NCBI GenBank assembly: GCA_015478655.1
Contig: JADMIJ010000043.1
Coordinates: forward strand, 1 to 35,859
Direction: 5' to 3'
Length of the DNA stretch: 35,859 nt
Source of the DNA: Acidimicrobiales bacterium
Lineage (GTDB): Bacteria; Actinomycetota; Acidimicrobiia; Acidimicrobiales; RAAP-2
Below are positions 16,546-25,335 of this stretch, piece by piece. The notes under the pieces are model-generated. The model was not told the DNA's origin. It searched no databases and saw only the letters and a list, made by a program, of their open reading frames with translations. Each line of letters opens with the position of its first letter. Within the stretch, counting starts at the first letter, position 1. The translations under genes and the position numbers were made by a program.

Positions 16546-17580
16546 ATGGTCGGGCGACGGGTAGTAGCGATGGTGGCGGTGGTCGCTCTGGTTGTCGCCG
16601 CCGCGGCCGCGGTCCTTGCCGCCACCGGCAGGCCCGCGTCAGCCGACCAGGGCGGAGGGACGCGAGCAGGCACGCCGCGGATCATCATCGATTCTGACTT
16701 GTCCCTGTGGTGGGATGATGCCACCGCCATCGGCATGGCCAATGTTCTCCAGCAGCGGGGACAAGTCCGGATACTGGGCATCATGTCCGACATCCGGAAC
16801 CCGGTGGCGGTTGCTGCCATCGATGCCATCGACACTGCCTACGGTCACCCCAAGATTCCATTGGGGGCCGTCGCCCACAGCGCGGCCAACACTGCGCCAC
16901 ACGGCTACAGCGATGACCTGGCTCGCAAACTTCCGCATGCGGTCCGTTCGAGCCATGACGTTCCGCCGGCCGTACCCCTCTACCGCCGCCTGTTGGCATC
17001 GCAACCCCCGCACAGCGTCACCCTTGTCTCCATCGGGTCCTACACGAACCTGGCCGGTCTCCTGCGTTCGAAGCCGGATCAGCACAGCTCGCTCGGCGGA
17101 CGTGCCCTCATCCGAGCGAAGGTGAAGCGACTGGTGATCGAGGACGGTATCTTCCCCGGCGGTGGTCCGCCCGTGACGAACCAAAAGCTGGATCTCGCCT
17201 CGGCCAGCGAGGTCGTGAAGGGCACGGATTGGCCTACACCGATGGTCTGGGTCGATGGCTACACCGGAATCCAGACCAAGGTTGGAGGAGCGCTGTGTAC
17301 AACCGTGGCCTCCAACAACCCGATGCGAATTGTGTACGAGTCGAGGTTCGGATGTGGGCCGCCTGGGGACGGGGATTGGGACGGCCCCACCACCCTCTAC
17401 GCCATCGGGGGCAAGCAGGGTTGGTTCACCGAGGTGGGACAGGGTGGCGCTGCGTACATCAACTCCGTGGGTGGGCTGTCGTGGCGCACTGATCCCAGTC
17501 GTCCTCACGATCTGTACATTCGCATCGCCGACCAGGGGGCCCTGAACCAGCGAATCGATGCGCTCCTCGGCGCCAAGTAG
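16546..17580 (+). CDS. Secreted inosine/uridine-preferring nucleoside hydrolase-like protein
   Basis: A 344-residue protein. The ATG at 16546 has GGGGAGG six bases upstream; an ATG at 16540 abuts it and is less likely. Residues 1-~33 are a signal peptide (VVAMVAVVALVVAAAAAVLAATG, cleaved near ASA). The mature protein starts with the calcium-site strand RIIIDSDLSLWWDDATAIGMA, equivalent to the DxDxxxDDA signature of nucleoside hydrolases. One of the usual acidic positions is Trp. Later segments (VTLVSIGSYTNLAGLL, RLVIEDGIFPGGG) match the family, although the last normally carries an MGG-type motif. It likely acts outside the membrane on nucleosides; catalysis is not assured. Confidence 0.85.
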   Translation: MVGRRVVAMVAVVALVVAAAAAVLAATGRPASADQGGGTRAGTPRIIIDSDLSLWWDDATAIGMANVLQQRGQVRILGIMSDIRNPVAVAAIDAIDTAYGHPKIPLGAVAHSAANTAPHGYSDDLARKLPHAVRSSHDVPPAVPLYRRLLASQPPHSVTLVSIGSYTNLAGLLRSKPDQHSSLGGRALIRAKVKRLVIEDGIFPGGGPPVTNQKLDLASASEVVKGTDWPTPMVWVDGYTGIQTKVGGALCTTVASNNPMRIVYESRFGCGPPGDGDWDGPTTLYAIGGKQGWFTEVGQGGAAYINSVGGLSWRTDPSRPHDLYIRIADQGALNQRIDALLGAK

Positions 17581-17664
17581 CCAGGTGGGAACGTCGTCGT
17601 TGCAACCCGTCGAGAGTCATTGGAGAATGGGAAACGCAACCAGCGCGAACGAGGCGGATGGGCC

Positions 17665-18210
17665 ATGATCAGGGGTGAAGGCACGACGGTGGCACAGGGG
17701 GTGACCCCCGACCAGGTGTTCGACTTCGTGCTCGATCCGGCCCAGTACACCAAGGCCGACACCAAGATGGTCTGGGTCACGAAACTGGCGGACACCGCCG
17801 ACGGCATGCTGGCACGTGAAGACGGGAAATTCCTCGGTCGGTTCCCCGGGTCCGTGGTCACGCGGTACCGATGGAAGCGGCCCTCCAGCATCGATGTCAC
17901 CTTGGAGCACGGAGTCCCGCGGCACCTGCACGCCTGGTTCGACATCGATGCCGTCGAGGGGGGGACACGCATCCACCACGTGGAGGAACTCGACCTGGGC
18001 CACGGTCCGCTCGGGTGGTTGCACGATCTGGTGGCGGCCAAGTGGTTCGCCCGCTCGGTCGACGCCGAGGTGACCGAGATCGGCCGGCTCCTGCAGGCGG
18101 GCGAGCGGGGCCGGGGCGTGGCCGGAGGGGACGAGCAGGGAACTGCAGAGGGGCATCACGGTGATCCGTCGGCGGAGACATCCGGCACCGAAGACGGGCC
18201 GGTCCGGTGA
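17665..18210 (+). CDS. SRPBCC family protein
   Basis: A 181-residue START-like domain protein. It starts EGTTVAQGVTPDQVFDFVLDPAQYTKADTKMVWVTKL, a polyketide-cyclase/dehydrase type N-terminal helix-strand, and closes with the long helix GPLGWLHDLVAAKWFARSVDAEVTEIGRLLQ. The last ~35 residues are polar and probably disordered. The ATG at 17665 is chosen since the upstream extension (to 17620) is not domain-like. Its TGA overlaps the GTG of the phytanoyl-CoA dioxygenase gene by four bases (GTGA). The two are therefore probably translated together and may work on the same lipophilic substrate (inference). Confidence 0.85.
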   Translation: MIRGEGTTVAQGVTPDQVFDFVLDPAQYTKADTKMVWVTKLADTADGMLAREDGKFLGRFPGSVVTRYRWKRPSSIDVTLEHGVPRHLHAWFDIDAVEGGTRIHHVEELDLGHGPLGWLHDLVAAKWFARSVDAEVTEIGRLLQAGERGRGVAGGDEQGTAEGHHGDPSAETSGTEDGPVR

Positions 18211-19052
18211 GCGCCCTCAGCCAACGGGACCGCCAGCTCTGGACTGACCAGGGATTCTTCCGCATCAACGGCTTCGTGGACCCGGCGGTCGGTCAAGAGA
18301 TGCTGGATCGGGTGATCGAGCTGGTACGCCTCGCTTCAACCGGCGACGACATCTCTCCCGCGCTGGTACTACCCGAGCAGCAACCCTCGCTCGCCAAGGG
18401 TGGCCTTCCCGAACTGGATGCTTCGAAGGTGTTCAGAGTTGCCGATGCCGAGCCCTTTCGTAGCTTCTCCACCCGAGAAGGCGTGACCGCGGTGGCAGCC
18501 GAGCTCATCGGTGGCGGCGATATCGACTGCTTCCTGAGCCAATTCATCTTCAAGAATCCCGGTGCCTGGGGCCAACCCTGGCATCAAGATTCCTATTACT
18601 TCCCGTTTGACCCACCGCGACCGGTGGTGGGCGTGTGGCTGGCGGTCACCGAAGCGACACTCGAGAACGGATGCCTGCACGTCCTGCCGGGCTCGCACTC
18701 GGAGCCGATTCATGAGCACAAGCCGGATCGACGTGTGGGCGCCAACTACGGGTACGTCGAGATTGTCGACCACGACATGGACGGATGCCAACCGGTTCTC
18801 ATGGAACCCGGGGACCTGCTGGTGTTCGACAGCCATCTCATGCACCGGTCGACCGACAATGTCAGCCCAGGTCTGAGGGCGGCGATGGTCTTCCATTTCG
18901 CCGCCGCCGGAACCATGGACCGCACCGAGGAGCTCAGGGGCTACACCGTCAACCATTGGTTGCCGGTCCGCCGGAATGGCGGCCTTCCCGGGGGAAGGGT
19001 CAGTCCTCAGGGATCCTCTGGCTCGTACGTCCCGTCGATGTCATCGGATTGA
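18207..19052 (+). CDS. Phytanoyl-CoA dioxygenase (PhyH) family protein
   Basis: A 281-residue Fe(II)/2-oxoglutarate-dependent oxygenase. The facial triad is visible: H126 and D128 in PWHQDSYYFP and H213 in FDSHLMHRSTDN. The Arg about 10 residues later (R224) is in the right place to bind 2-oxoglutarate. GCLHVLPGSH is the typical strand before the second histidine. The family hydroxylates acyl-CoAs and many secondary metabolites; the substrate here is unknown. It starts with a GTG inside the stop of the SRPBCC gene. Its last 46 bases overlap the DUF1543 gene on the opposite strand. Confidence 0.92.
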   Translation: MSALSQRDRQLWTDQGFFRINGFVDPAVGQEMLDRVIELVRLASTGDDISPALVLPEQQPSLAKGGLPELDASKVFRVADAEPFRSFSTREGVTAVAAELIGGGDIDCFLSQFIFKNPGAWGQPWHQDSYYFPFDPPRPVVGVWLAVTEATLENGCLHVLPGSHSEPIHEHKPDRRVGANYGYVEIVDHDMDGCQPVLMEPGDLLVFDSHLMHRSTDNVSPGLRAAMVFHFAAAGTMDRTEELRGYTVNHWLPVRRNGGLPGGRVSPQGSSGSYVPSMSSD

Positions 19053-19357
19053 CGTTCCCGTGTCCGCTGCAATCCGACAAGGTGGCCGTCGACGACCCGG
19101 AGAAGCCGCACGGCATCGATATGGGGCCGCGCCACCCCGGTCCACTTGGCCTTTGCCGCAGCTCTCGCATCGTTGATGTCGGTCGCCACAACGTGAACGA
19201 CCTCATGGTCTTCAGTGAGTCTGCCCGGGGCGGGATCGCCACCGAGGTAGACGGCAAAGAGCTTCGGCCCCGTCGGATCGTCCACGTCGCCATCGTAGGT
19301 CGAGAGCCGATGCCACGATGGCCGTGGGTCAGGGCGGGACCATGACGGTTCAGGCAC
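19007..19357 (-). CDS. DUF1543-like protein
   Basis: A 116-residue protein whose core matches the DUF1543 pattern: KLFAVYLGGDPAPG at the start, DHEVVHVVATDINDARAAAKAKWTG in the middle, and PHIDAVRLLRVVDGHLVGL at the end. The function of the family is unknown. The first ~24 residues before the core look non-conserved, so the GTG at 19285 may be the real start. It is convergent with the PhyH gene and overlaps it by 46 bases, which is long for this window. It is also divergent from the permease remnant. Confidence 0.7.
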   Translation of the reverse strand: MPEPSWSRPDPRPSWHRLSTYDGDVDDPTGPKLFAVYLGGDPAPGRLTEDHEVVHVVATDINDARAAAKAKWTGVARPHIDAVRLLRVVDGHLVGLQRTRERQSDDIDGTYEPEDP

Positions 19358-19440
19358 CGAGCCAGGCGAGAGGCGCGCTGATCGTGTGCCGTCGAGCCAA
19401 CACCGGGACCTTCACGGATTCGCGGCTCGTGGCTCATCGC

Positions 19441-19596
19441 ACTTCGACATGGCCACTGAGATCACGAGGCCGCGTCCCCATCCCTGCGCCCGTTGCCGCC
19501 ATCGGGGTCGCGCTCGTGGTCGGAGCGATGGCGGGCATGTACCCGGCCATGCGAGCAGCGCGACTCACACCCTCCGAAGCCTTGCGCCCAGTGTGA
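19441..19596 (+). pseudogene. 3' remnant of an FtsX/MacB-like ABC transporter permease
   Basis: The last ~50 codons before TGA (19594-19596) encode VPIPAPVAAIGVALVVGAMAG followed by MYPAMRAARLTPSEALRPV. This is the last membrane helix and the AGxYPAxRAARLxPxEALR ending that closes FtsX/MacB-type permeases. Nothing upstream on either strand resembles the rest of the permease or its ATPase; the space is filled by the DUF1543 and PhyH genes. It is thus a leftover of a lost exporter or lipoprotein transporter. Confidence 0.7.
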
Positions 19597-19662
19597 CCAC
19601 CGGGTCCAGCTGTGTCGGTCAGCCACCACCGTCGGCTGCAGCGGTCAATCCGTAGCCGGCGA

Positions 19663-21198
19663 TCAGCCGCTGACCGTCGTCTGGATCGGGTTGCGGGCCT
19701 GGGTGTCAACGGTGGCGGCCGTGGCCGATGGGACGTTAGGAGCCAGCAGGTAGCGGTACCGGTGGAGCACCAGGGTTGCCGGCGTGGCGGTGAGGGTGGG
19801 ATCGGTGACCGGAACAGAGCCCACCGGCGACGTGACGTTCATCCCGTTCTGACCCCATGCGGCGGCGTCACCCGTGCACTGTGGCGGGGACGCCGGGTTC
19901 CGGTCCTCATAGACGGTGGCCACGTTCAGTCCCGTGATATCCGTGTTGAGCACCCGCACCGTGACGATCGAGCCCTGGGCGCCTGAGACCATCTGCCACG
20001 TCGCCGGAGCGGCCGCCCCGGTGGAATACGTGATGGGCGTCACCGTGTCGGGCTTCCCGTCGATGACGACGCCACTGTTGAGCGGGTCCGAGTACTTCAG
20101 ACCGCTCGTGCCCGTGACGAAGTCGTCGGCGCTGCCGTAGCCGGGGAGGCCGGCGTGGCCGCGCACCTCGGTGACGGTGTCCTCCCGACCGGGGTAGAAG
20201 GTGTCGGTGTTGACGGTGTACAGGTAGCTGTTGGCACCGATGTACGAGCGGATGGCGCGCACCGGGCCGGAGATGTTGACGACAAAGGCACCCTCACCCG
20301 GGTTGCTGGCCCCTCCGTCGAAGGTGTCTTCGGACCTCCCACAACCGACGGTGACGTAGTAGTGGGTGCGCTCGAGGAAGTTGGCCCCGGTGGCGCCGCT
20401 CTGCGTGACGTCCAATCCGTTGTTGAGCCACCGGTCACCGAGCTTCATGCCGTACGACGGCGTCAGCACGGTGGAGTGCTCAGGATTGAAGCCCCAGGTG
20501 TTGTTGGGCGCCAGCGAGTTCGAGCCCATCTTGTAGGTCGCCGTGTAGGAACCTGAGTCAAGGCTGAAGTTGTAGTGGACCCCGTCGGTGCCGGCACCGC
20601 CCCCGGTGAGTTTGGCGCTGTGGAACAGGTAGATGTAACCGAACTGTGAGGAATCGAGCGGGTCAGTGGCTCGCACCTCCTCACGCGTCCTCCCGGTGAC
20701 GCCGGCAGGGTTCACGACCGAGGTGGCGGCCTGTTTGCCGGTGTCCGCGGCCAAAAACGACACCTCATCGTTGGCGTCGAGCATCGGGTTCGAGTCAGGC
20801 GGGGTGTAGGTGCCGGCCGAGGTGTAACCGGGCGAGAGACCGGCGGGTGGCGTGTACACGAGGATCTTGTAGGGCGCCGTCGTGCCGTACAGGTTCGGGT
20901 AGCTCGACGGTGGGAGGTGGTAGATCGCACCAGGGCTCACGTAGTCGCGCTTGTCGACCTGCACGGGCACCTGATGCCAGGCGCTGCCGTCCCACGAGAA
21001 GCCCACGACGTGCATCGGGTCGGTGCCGAGGAGCTTCGGCACCGCACTGCCATCGAGCACCACGGGGTCAGATGGGCGAGTAAGCGAAGCTCCGAAGCGG
21101 GTACATCCGGCCAGGCCAGCCAGCACCAGCCCGGTGGCCAACAGGGCGGTCAGGCTCCGTCGTCCAGGACGCCTCGCCGCCGTTCCCGCCCGCATCAT
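19663..21198 (-). CDS. Large lipoprotein of unknown function
   Basis: About 511 residues from the ATG at 21198 (ATGATG after GAGGGG; the frame is open to 21255). The N-terminus is a lipoprotein signal peptide: Arg-rich start, LTALLATGLVLAG, and lipobox LAGC. The mature protein is beta-rich and Gly/Thr/Ser/Asn-rich. FSWDGSAWHQVPVQVDKRD, APYKILVYTPPAG and MLDANDEVSFLAADTGKQA recall exported carbohydrate-associated beta-sandwich proteins, but I do not recognise a family. No tight operon partner is present. Confidence 0.75.
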   Translation of the reverse strand: MMRAGTAARRPGRRSLTALLATGLVLAGLAGCTRFGASLTRPSDPVVLDGSAVPKLLGTDPMHVVGFSWDGSAWHQVPVQVDKRDYVSPGAIYHLPPSSYPNLYGTTAPYKILVYTPPAGLSPGYTSAGTYTPPDSNPMLDANDEVSFLAADTGKQAATSVVNPAGVTGRTREEVRATDPLDSSQFGYIYLFHSAKLTGGGAGTDGVHYNFSLDSGSYTATYKMGSNSLAPNNTWGFNPEHSTVLTPSYGMKLGDRWLNNGLDVTQSGATGANFLERTHYYVTVGCGRSEDTFDGGASNPGEGAFVVNISGPVRAIRSYIGANSYLYTVNTDTFYPGREDTVTEVRGHAGLPGYGSADDFVTGTSGLKYSDPLNSGVVIDGKPDTVTPITYSTGAAAPATWQMVSGAQGSIVTVRVLNTDITGLNVATVYEDRNPASPPQCTGDAAAWGQNGMNVTSPVGSVPVTDPTLTATPATLVLHRYRYLLAPNVPSATAATVDTQARNPIQTTVSG

Positions 21199-21476
21199 CC
21201 CCCTCAGGTGCTCAGACACGCGGTGCGCCCCCTTTGACACGGCTCTCTCGCCCATGGTGGCACAACCGACCCGACGTCAGCCGTCCGACCAGGCTTCCTT
21301 CGCTCAGGGGCTGATCGTCACATGTCGTGGACTCCCAAAGACACTGCGCTCGATCTGAGGACTTCGTGCCGGAGTTCATCACAAACGCCCAGCTCGTTGT
21401 GGGTTTCACTCACCGACGGCCACGGCGGTCGACGCCGCGATGGCGACCCTGACCCCGGCATGGGCAGACTGGCGCC

Positions 21477-22739
21477 ATGGACCCTGTCGTACGCAGACTG
21501 CAGCCAGAAGAGTCGTCGGCATTTCGACGGTCGGTCATGATCCCGTTCCTCGCACCCTTTGCCGGCGACCCCGATCAGGTCGCCGACCAGGAGCTGGCGG
21601 CGGCCAAGCTCGAACCTGATCGGGCGTGGGTGGTCGACACCGGAGACCACTTCGCCGGCAACGCCGGCATCTACAGCCTGGACGTCACCCTCCCCGGAAC
21701 CTCTGGCCGACCCTGCCGGGTCATCCCCATGGCGGGGGTCACTGCGGTCGGGGTCCATCCCACCCACCGTCGGCGGGGGTATCTGAGGCAGCTGATGGCG
21801 GCCATGCATGACGATGCCCGGCAACGCGGAGAGGCGATCGCCGGACTCGAGGCATCGGAATCGATCATCTACGGGAGGTTCGGCTACGGGCTGGCCGCCA
21901 ACCTCGTCGAATTCTCGATCGACAGCCGGTCCTCGGCATTCGCAGTCCCCTCCCCCTCCCTGGATCTGGCCCTGGTGGACAAGGACGAGGCCGGCAAGGT
22001 GCTCCCCGACATCTTCGACCGGCAGCGCCGCACCCGGGCCGGCGAGGTCAGCCGCAACGCCGGCTACTGGACCCTGCTCCTCGCCGATGCCCCCCATCAC
22101 CGGGCCGGAGCCGCCGCCCGCTTTCACGCCGTGTGCGACGACGGGTACGTCCTGTACCGGGCCACGGCGGAGACGAACACCTTCCAGGGAGATCGCGTCA
22201 CCATCCTCGTCGAGGAGCTGCGCGGCACCACCCCCGAGGTCGAAGCAGCGCTGTGGCGCTTCGTGCTCGACCTGGATCTGGTCGGCCAGGTCAGGGCCAT
22301 GCGCAGGCCGGTGGACGAACCGGTTCGCTGGCGTCTGGCCGATCCCCGCCAACTGCGAACCGTCAGTATCGAGGACCGGCTCTACGTCAGGATCCTCGAT
22401 CCCGCTGCCGCCTTCGAGGCCCGCCAGTACCAGGGAGAGGGCCGCCTCGTGCTCGACGTGCGGCCACCCGCGGCGTCGGAGGGGGAGGCCGACGCCGCAC
22501 CGGGCCGGTGGGTGCTCGAGGCCGGACCGGAAGGCGCCTCGTGCCGCCGGGCCCATCCCGGCGAGGACGCCGATCTCAGCCTCGGGCTCCCTGCTCTCGG
22601 GTCCCTCTATATGGGAGGCTTCCCGGCCTCGCTCCTTGCCGCCGGTGGGCGCATCGAGGAGTTGAGGGCCGGCAGCCTGTCGGTGGCCGACGCCCTCTTG
22701 ACCACGCGACCCGCTCCGAGGAGCGGGACCAACTTCTGA
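21477..22739 (+). CDS. Eis-like GNAT N-acetyltransferase
   Basis: A 420-residue protein with the Eis layout. An N-terminal GNAT domain carries the acetyl-CoA site (GVTAVGVHPTHRRRGYLRQLM; V/I-x-R-R-x-G type). A second GNAT-like domain is without the motif, and a C-terminal SCP2-like domain follows (SLGLPALGSLYMGGFPASLLAAGG). The extreme C-terminus, about Asn-Phe, is the usual end where the terminal carboxylate acts as general base. Eis proteins acetylate amines, including aminoglycosides and protein lysines in mycobacteria. The substrate in this organism is unknown. A Tyr near LEASESIIYGRFGYG fits the catalytic region. Confidence 0.92.
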   Translation: MDPVVRRLQPEESSAFRRSVMIPFLAPFAGDPDQVADQELAAAKLEPDRAWVVDTGDHFAGNAGIYSLDVTLPGTSGRPCRVIPMAGVTAVGVHPTHRRRGYLRQLMAAMHDDARQRGEAIAGLEASESIIYGRFGYGLAANLVEFSIDSRSSAFAVPSPSLDLALVDKDEAGKVLPDIFDRQRRTRAGEVSRNAGYWTLLLADAPHHRAGAAARFHAVCDDGYVLYRATAETNTFQGDRVTILVEELRGTTPEVEAALWRFVLDLDLVGQVRAMRRPVDEPVRWRLADPRQLRTVSIEDRLYVRILDPAAAFEARQYQGEGRLVLDVRPPAASEGEADAAPGRWVLEAGPEGASCRRAHPGEDADLSLGLPALGSLYMGGFPASLLAAGGRIEELRAGSLSVADALLTTRPAPRSGTNF

Positions 22740-22905
22740 GGCCGACGTCATCGACCAACCTGCGCAGGCCCTGTGGCCAGAAGGCTCCGTGACGCTGCTG
22801 ACACTCCGGTGCCGGTCGAGGCGGACTGCCCTGCGAAGCGCTCCCCTGTCACCAACCTGGGCGCTGGCAGAATGAGCCGTGTTGTCGAGCGTGGAGGCCG
22901 GGATC

Positions 22906-23922
22906 ATGCGCAGCAGTCCGCCGGAGGAGGCACCCGGGGCCCGACCGATGCGGGTCGGCATCATCGGCACCGGCTTCGGATCGCGTGTGGTTGCGGGCGC
23001 CTTTCGAGACGCAGGATGCGAGGTCACCGACGTCGTCACCGCCCGCGATGCGGCGGCGGTTCGGTCCCTCTGTCGATCTGACATCGACCTGGTGGCGGTG
23101 CATTCGCCACCCTTCCTTCATGCCAGCCACGTGGCCATGGCCATCGACGCCGGTCGGGCGGTGCTGTGTGACAAACCCTTCGGAACGTCGGTCGACGAGG
23201 CCCTGGTCATGACCCAAGCGGCCGAGGCTGCCGGAGTTCCCAATTTCATCAATTTCGAGTTCCGCCACCAGCCGGCTCGCCGCACCATGCAACAGCTACT
23301 GGAGACGGGCGCCATCGGTCGACCGGAGCACCTTGCCTACACAGCATTCACCTCCGGATCGCGGGTGCCGCTGCGGCCCTGGGGATGGTTGTTCGACCGT
23401 TCGTTGGGTGGCGGTTGGATCGGTGCCTTCGGGTCGCACGCCATCGACCTCATCCGATGGTTGCTCGGCGACATCGAGCGGGCCGGCGCCGCCACGTGGA
23501 TCAACATTCCCGAACGTCCCGACGCCGACGGGAAGCTCCACCACTGCGACGCCGAGGACGCGTTCAGCGGGTGGATCGAACTCCGCTCCAAGGCCACCGC
23601 TTCCGTCGACAGCACCTTCACGGCGGGCGTCAGCCTGGCGCCGCGTATCGTGATCACCGGATCGGAGGGAGCCATCGAGAACGTCGGAGACGCCCGCCTT
23701 TCCCTCCATCGGCAAGACGGCACCAACGAGCTCATCGAATTCGACCGTCCGGCCGGCGATCCGCACCATTCGGCCATGACCACGTGGGCGGCGGCAATCC
23801 GTGACGCGGTGATCCACGGGAAGGTCATTTCCCCTTCCTTCGCAGACGGCCTGGCTTGCATGCGGGTGATGGAACAGTGGCGGGCCCGTCCGGCCGTCCC
23901 CCTGGGGTCATCGCTCGGCTGA
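22906..23922 (+). CDS. Gfo/Idh/MocA family oxidoreductase
   Basis: A 338-residue NAD(P)-dependent oxidoreductase. A Rossmann fold starts at MRVGIIGTGFGSRVVAG (residues 15-31). VAVHSPPFLHASHVAMAIDAG follows, then the family DKP motif (CDKPFG, matching EKP), whose Lys is catalytic. The C-terminal alpha/beta domain has GGWIGAFGSHAIDLIRWLLGD, which carries the H-x-x-D-type catalytic residues. It likely oxidises or reduces a sugar or polyol; the specificity is unknown. The ATG at 22906 is preceded by GGAGG; a GTG at 22879 and an ATG at 22948 are alternatives. It is followed at 68 bases by the cyclase fusion gene. Confidence 0.9.
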   Translation: MRSSPPEEAPGARPMRVGIIGTGFGSRVVAGAFRDAGCEVTDVVTARDAAAVRSLCRSDIDLVAVHSPPFLHASHVAMAIDAGRAVLCDKPFGTSVDEALVMTQAAEAAGVPNFINFEFRHQPARRTMQQLLETGAIGRPEHLAYTAFTSGSRVPLRPWGWLFDRSLGGGWIGAFGSHAIDLIRWLLGDIERAGAATWINIPERPDADGKLHHCDAEDAFSGWIELRSKATASVDSTFTAGVSLAPRIVITGSEGAIENVGDARLSLHRQDGTNELIEFDRPAGDPHHSAMTTWAAAIRDAVIHGKVISPSFADGLACMRVMEQWRARPAVPLGSSLG

Positions 23923-23990
23923 CGAGCGCCTCGGGCGCCGTAGGCACGCACCCGGCCGGCATCGGGTCTCCGGGTCCGTCATCAGGCACA

Positions 23991-25298
23991 ATGGTCTCCA
24001 TGCCCGTGCCCGGGAGCGGCTCAGGAGGGCCCCGTCTGTCCGACGGGGACCGAGAGCGAGTCGTCGAAGTCCTCAAGACGTCGTGCAGTGAGGGGCGGCT
24101 GACACTGGACGAGTTCTCCGAACGGGTGGGGGCTGCCTACCAGGCAGTCTCGCTCGAGGACCTGGTCCCGGTGCTCGCCGACCTGCCGCACCGCTTCGGC
24201 TCCGACCTCGCCGGCGTGGTCGGCCGCTTGCCGGAGGCGGTGGTACCCGCAGTTCCCGAGGTGGCCGCCCGCCCGGCAACCCGTTGGACGGTCTCGATCA
24301 TGGGTGGTTCCCAGCGCCGCGGCCGCTGGCGACTACGGGAGAAGACCAGTGCGGTCGCCGTCATGGGTGGCTGTCAGCTCGATCTTCGCAAGGCCCAGGT
24401 CGAAGGCCCAGCGGTTGACATCACCGCCGTTGCCGTGATGGGTGGGATCGACATCATTGTCCCGGAGGGCATTGAAGTGGACCTGGGCGGAATCGCCATC
24501 ATGGGTGGGAAGGATTCGCGTCTCAAGCACGCCCCGATCCTTCCCGGATCGCCGATCATCCGGGTGAAGGCGTTCGCCTTCTGGGGCGCCGTGAACGTCA
24601 GGAGCAAGCCGACCCACTCCCAACGCAGCGGCGAGGGCCTGCCCGGAGCTACCGGACCCCCGATCGGCCGGGGTCCACACCGAAGCCAGACGCCACCCGC
24701 TCCCAGGCTCATCGACGCCGTCGCCGAGGGACGCACCGACGCCGGTGGCGACCTCGAAGCCGCCGGAAGCTGGCCCGAGGGCACCGTGACGATCATGTTC
24801 AGCGACATCGAAGGCTTCACATCCATCACCGAGCGCCTAGGTGATCGGCGGGCGGTTGCGGTACTGCACGAGCACAACGACATCATCCGGCAAGGGATCG
24901 CCAGGTCCGGGGGTCATGAAATCAAAGCCCAGGGTGACGGCTTCATGGTCGCATTCAGCGGCGCCAGCCACGCCCTCGAGTGCGCAGTGGGCATCCAGTC
25001 GGCCTTCGCGGACCGCAATCGCTCCCAACCCGACCTGCCCCTCAAGGTCCGTCTCGGGCTCCATTCCGGCGAGGCGATCCGGGACGGCAACGACTTCCTC
25101 GGTGGCGCGGTGATCCTGGCCGCACGCATCGCCCAAGAGGCCAAAGGAGGAGAGATCCTGGTCTCCTCGGTGCTCAAGGAGCTCTGCGACCTGAGCGGTG
25201 AGTTCCAGTTCAGCAATGGGAGGGACGTCAACCTGAAGGGCCTGTCCGAGTCCCGCCGGCTCTATTCGGTCACCGCCACCGGATTCCAGGAGCGCTGA
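23991..25298 (+). CDS. DUF1707 - LiaF-like - class III adenylate/guanylate cyclase fusion
   Basis: 435 residues in three parts. Residues ~14-66 are DUF1707 (PRLSDGDRERVVEVL, GRLTLDEFSERVGAAY). Residues ~100-205 have four MGG-containing strands (SIMGG, AVMGG, AVMGG, AIMGG), as in LiaF/DUF2154 C-terminal domains. A Pro-rich linker follows, and residues ~265-428 are a class III nucleotide cyclase. Metal Asp residues are D272 (FSDIEGFT) and D316 (QGDGF). K312 and D368 suggest adenine specificity, and R379 (AARI) is present. The Asn that should sit at 375 is Ile (GGAVILAAR), so turnover may be low. No membrane helix was seen. Output may be cAMP in a cell-envelope-linked response (inference). Confidence 0.88.
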   Translation: MVSMPVPGSGSGGPRLSDGDRERVVEVLKTSCSEGRLTLDEFSERVGAAYQAVSLEDLVPVLADLPHRFGSDLAGVVGRLPEAVVPAVPEVAARPATRWTVSIMGGSQRRGRWRLREKTSAVAVMGGCQLDLRKAQVEGPAVDITAVAVMGGIDIIVPEGIEVDLGGIAIMGGKDSRLKHAPILPGSPIIRVKAFAFWGAVNVRSKPTHSQRSGEGLPGATGPPIGRGPHRSQTPPAPRLIDAVAEGRTDAGGDLEAAGSWPEGTVTIMFSDIEGFTSITERLGDRRAVAVLHEHNDIIRQGIARSGGHEIKAQGDGFMVAFSGASHALECAVGIQSAFADRNRSQPDLPLKVRLGLHSGEAIRDGNDFLGGAVILAARIAQEAKGGEILVSSVLKELCDLSGEFQFSNGRDVNLKGLSESRRLYSVTATGFQER

Positions 25299-25335
25299 CC
25301 AAGGCGACGGCGGGTCCGCATCCGACCTGGCGCCC

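Noticed and set aside
21318..23084. 588-residue open frame on the minus strand over the acetyltransferase
   Set aside because: The plus strand encodes an intact Eis-like protein; this frame shows no domain and starts inside the next gene.
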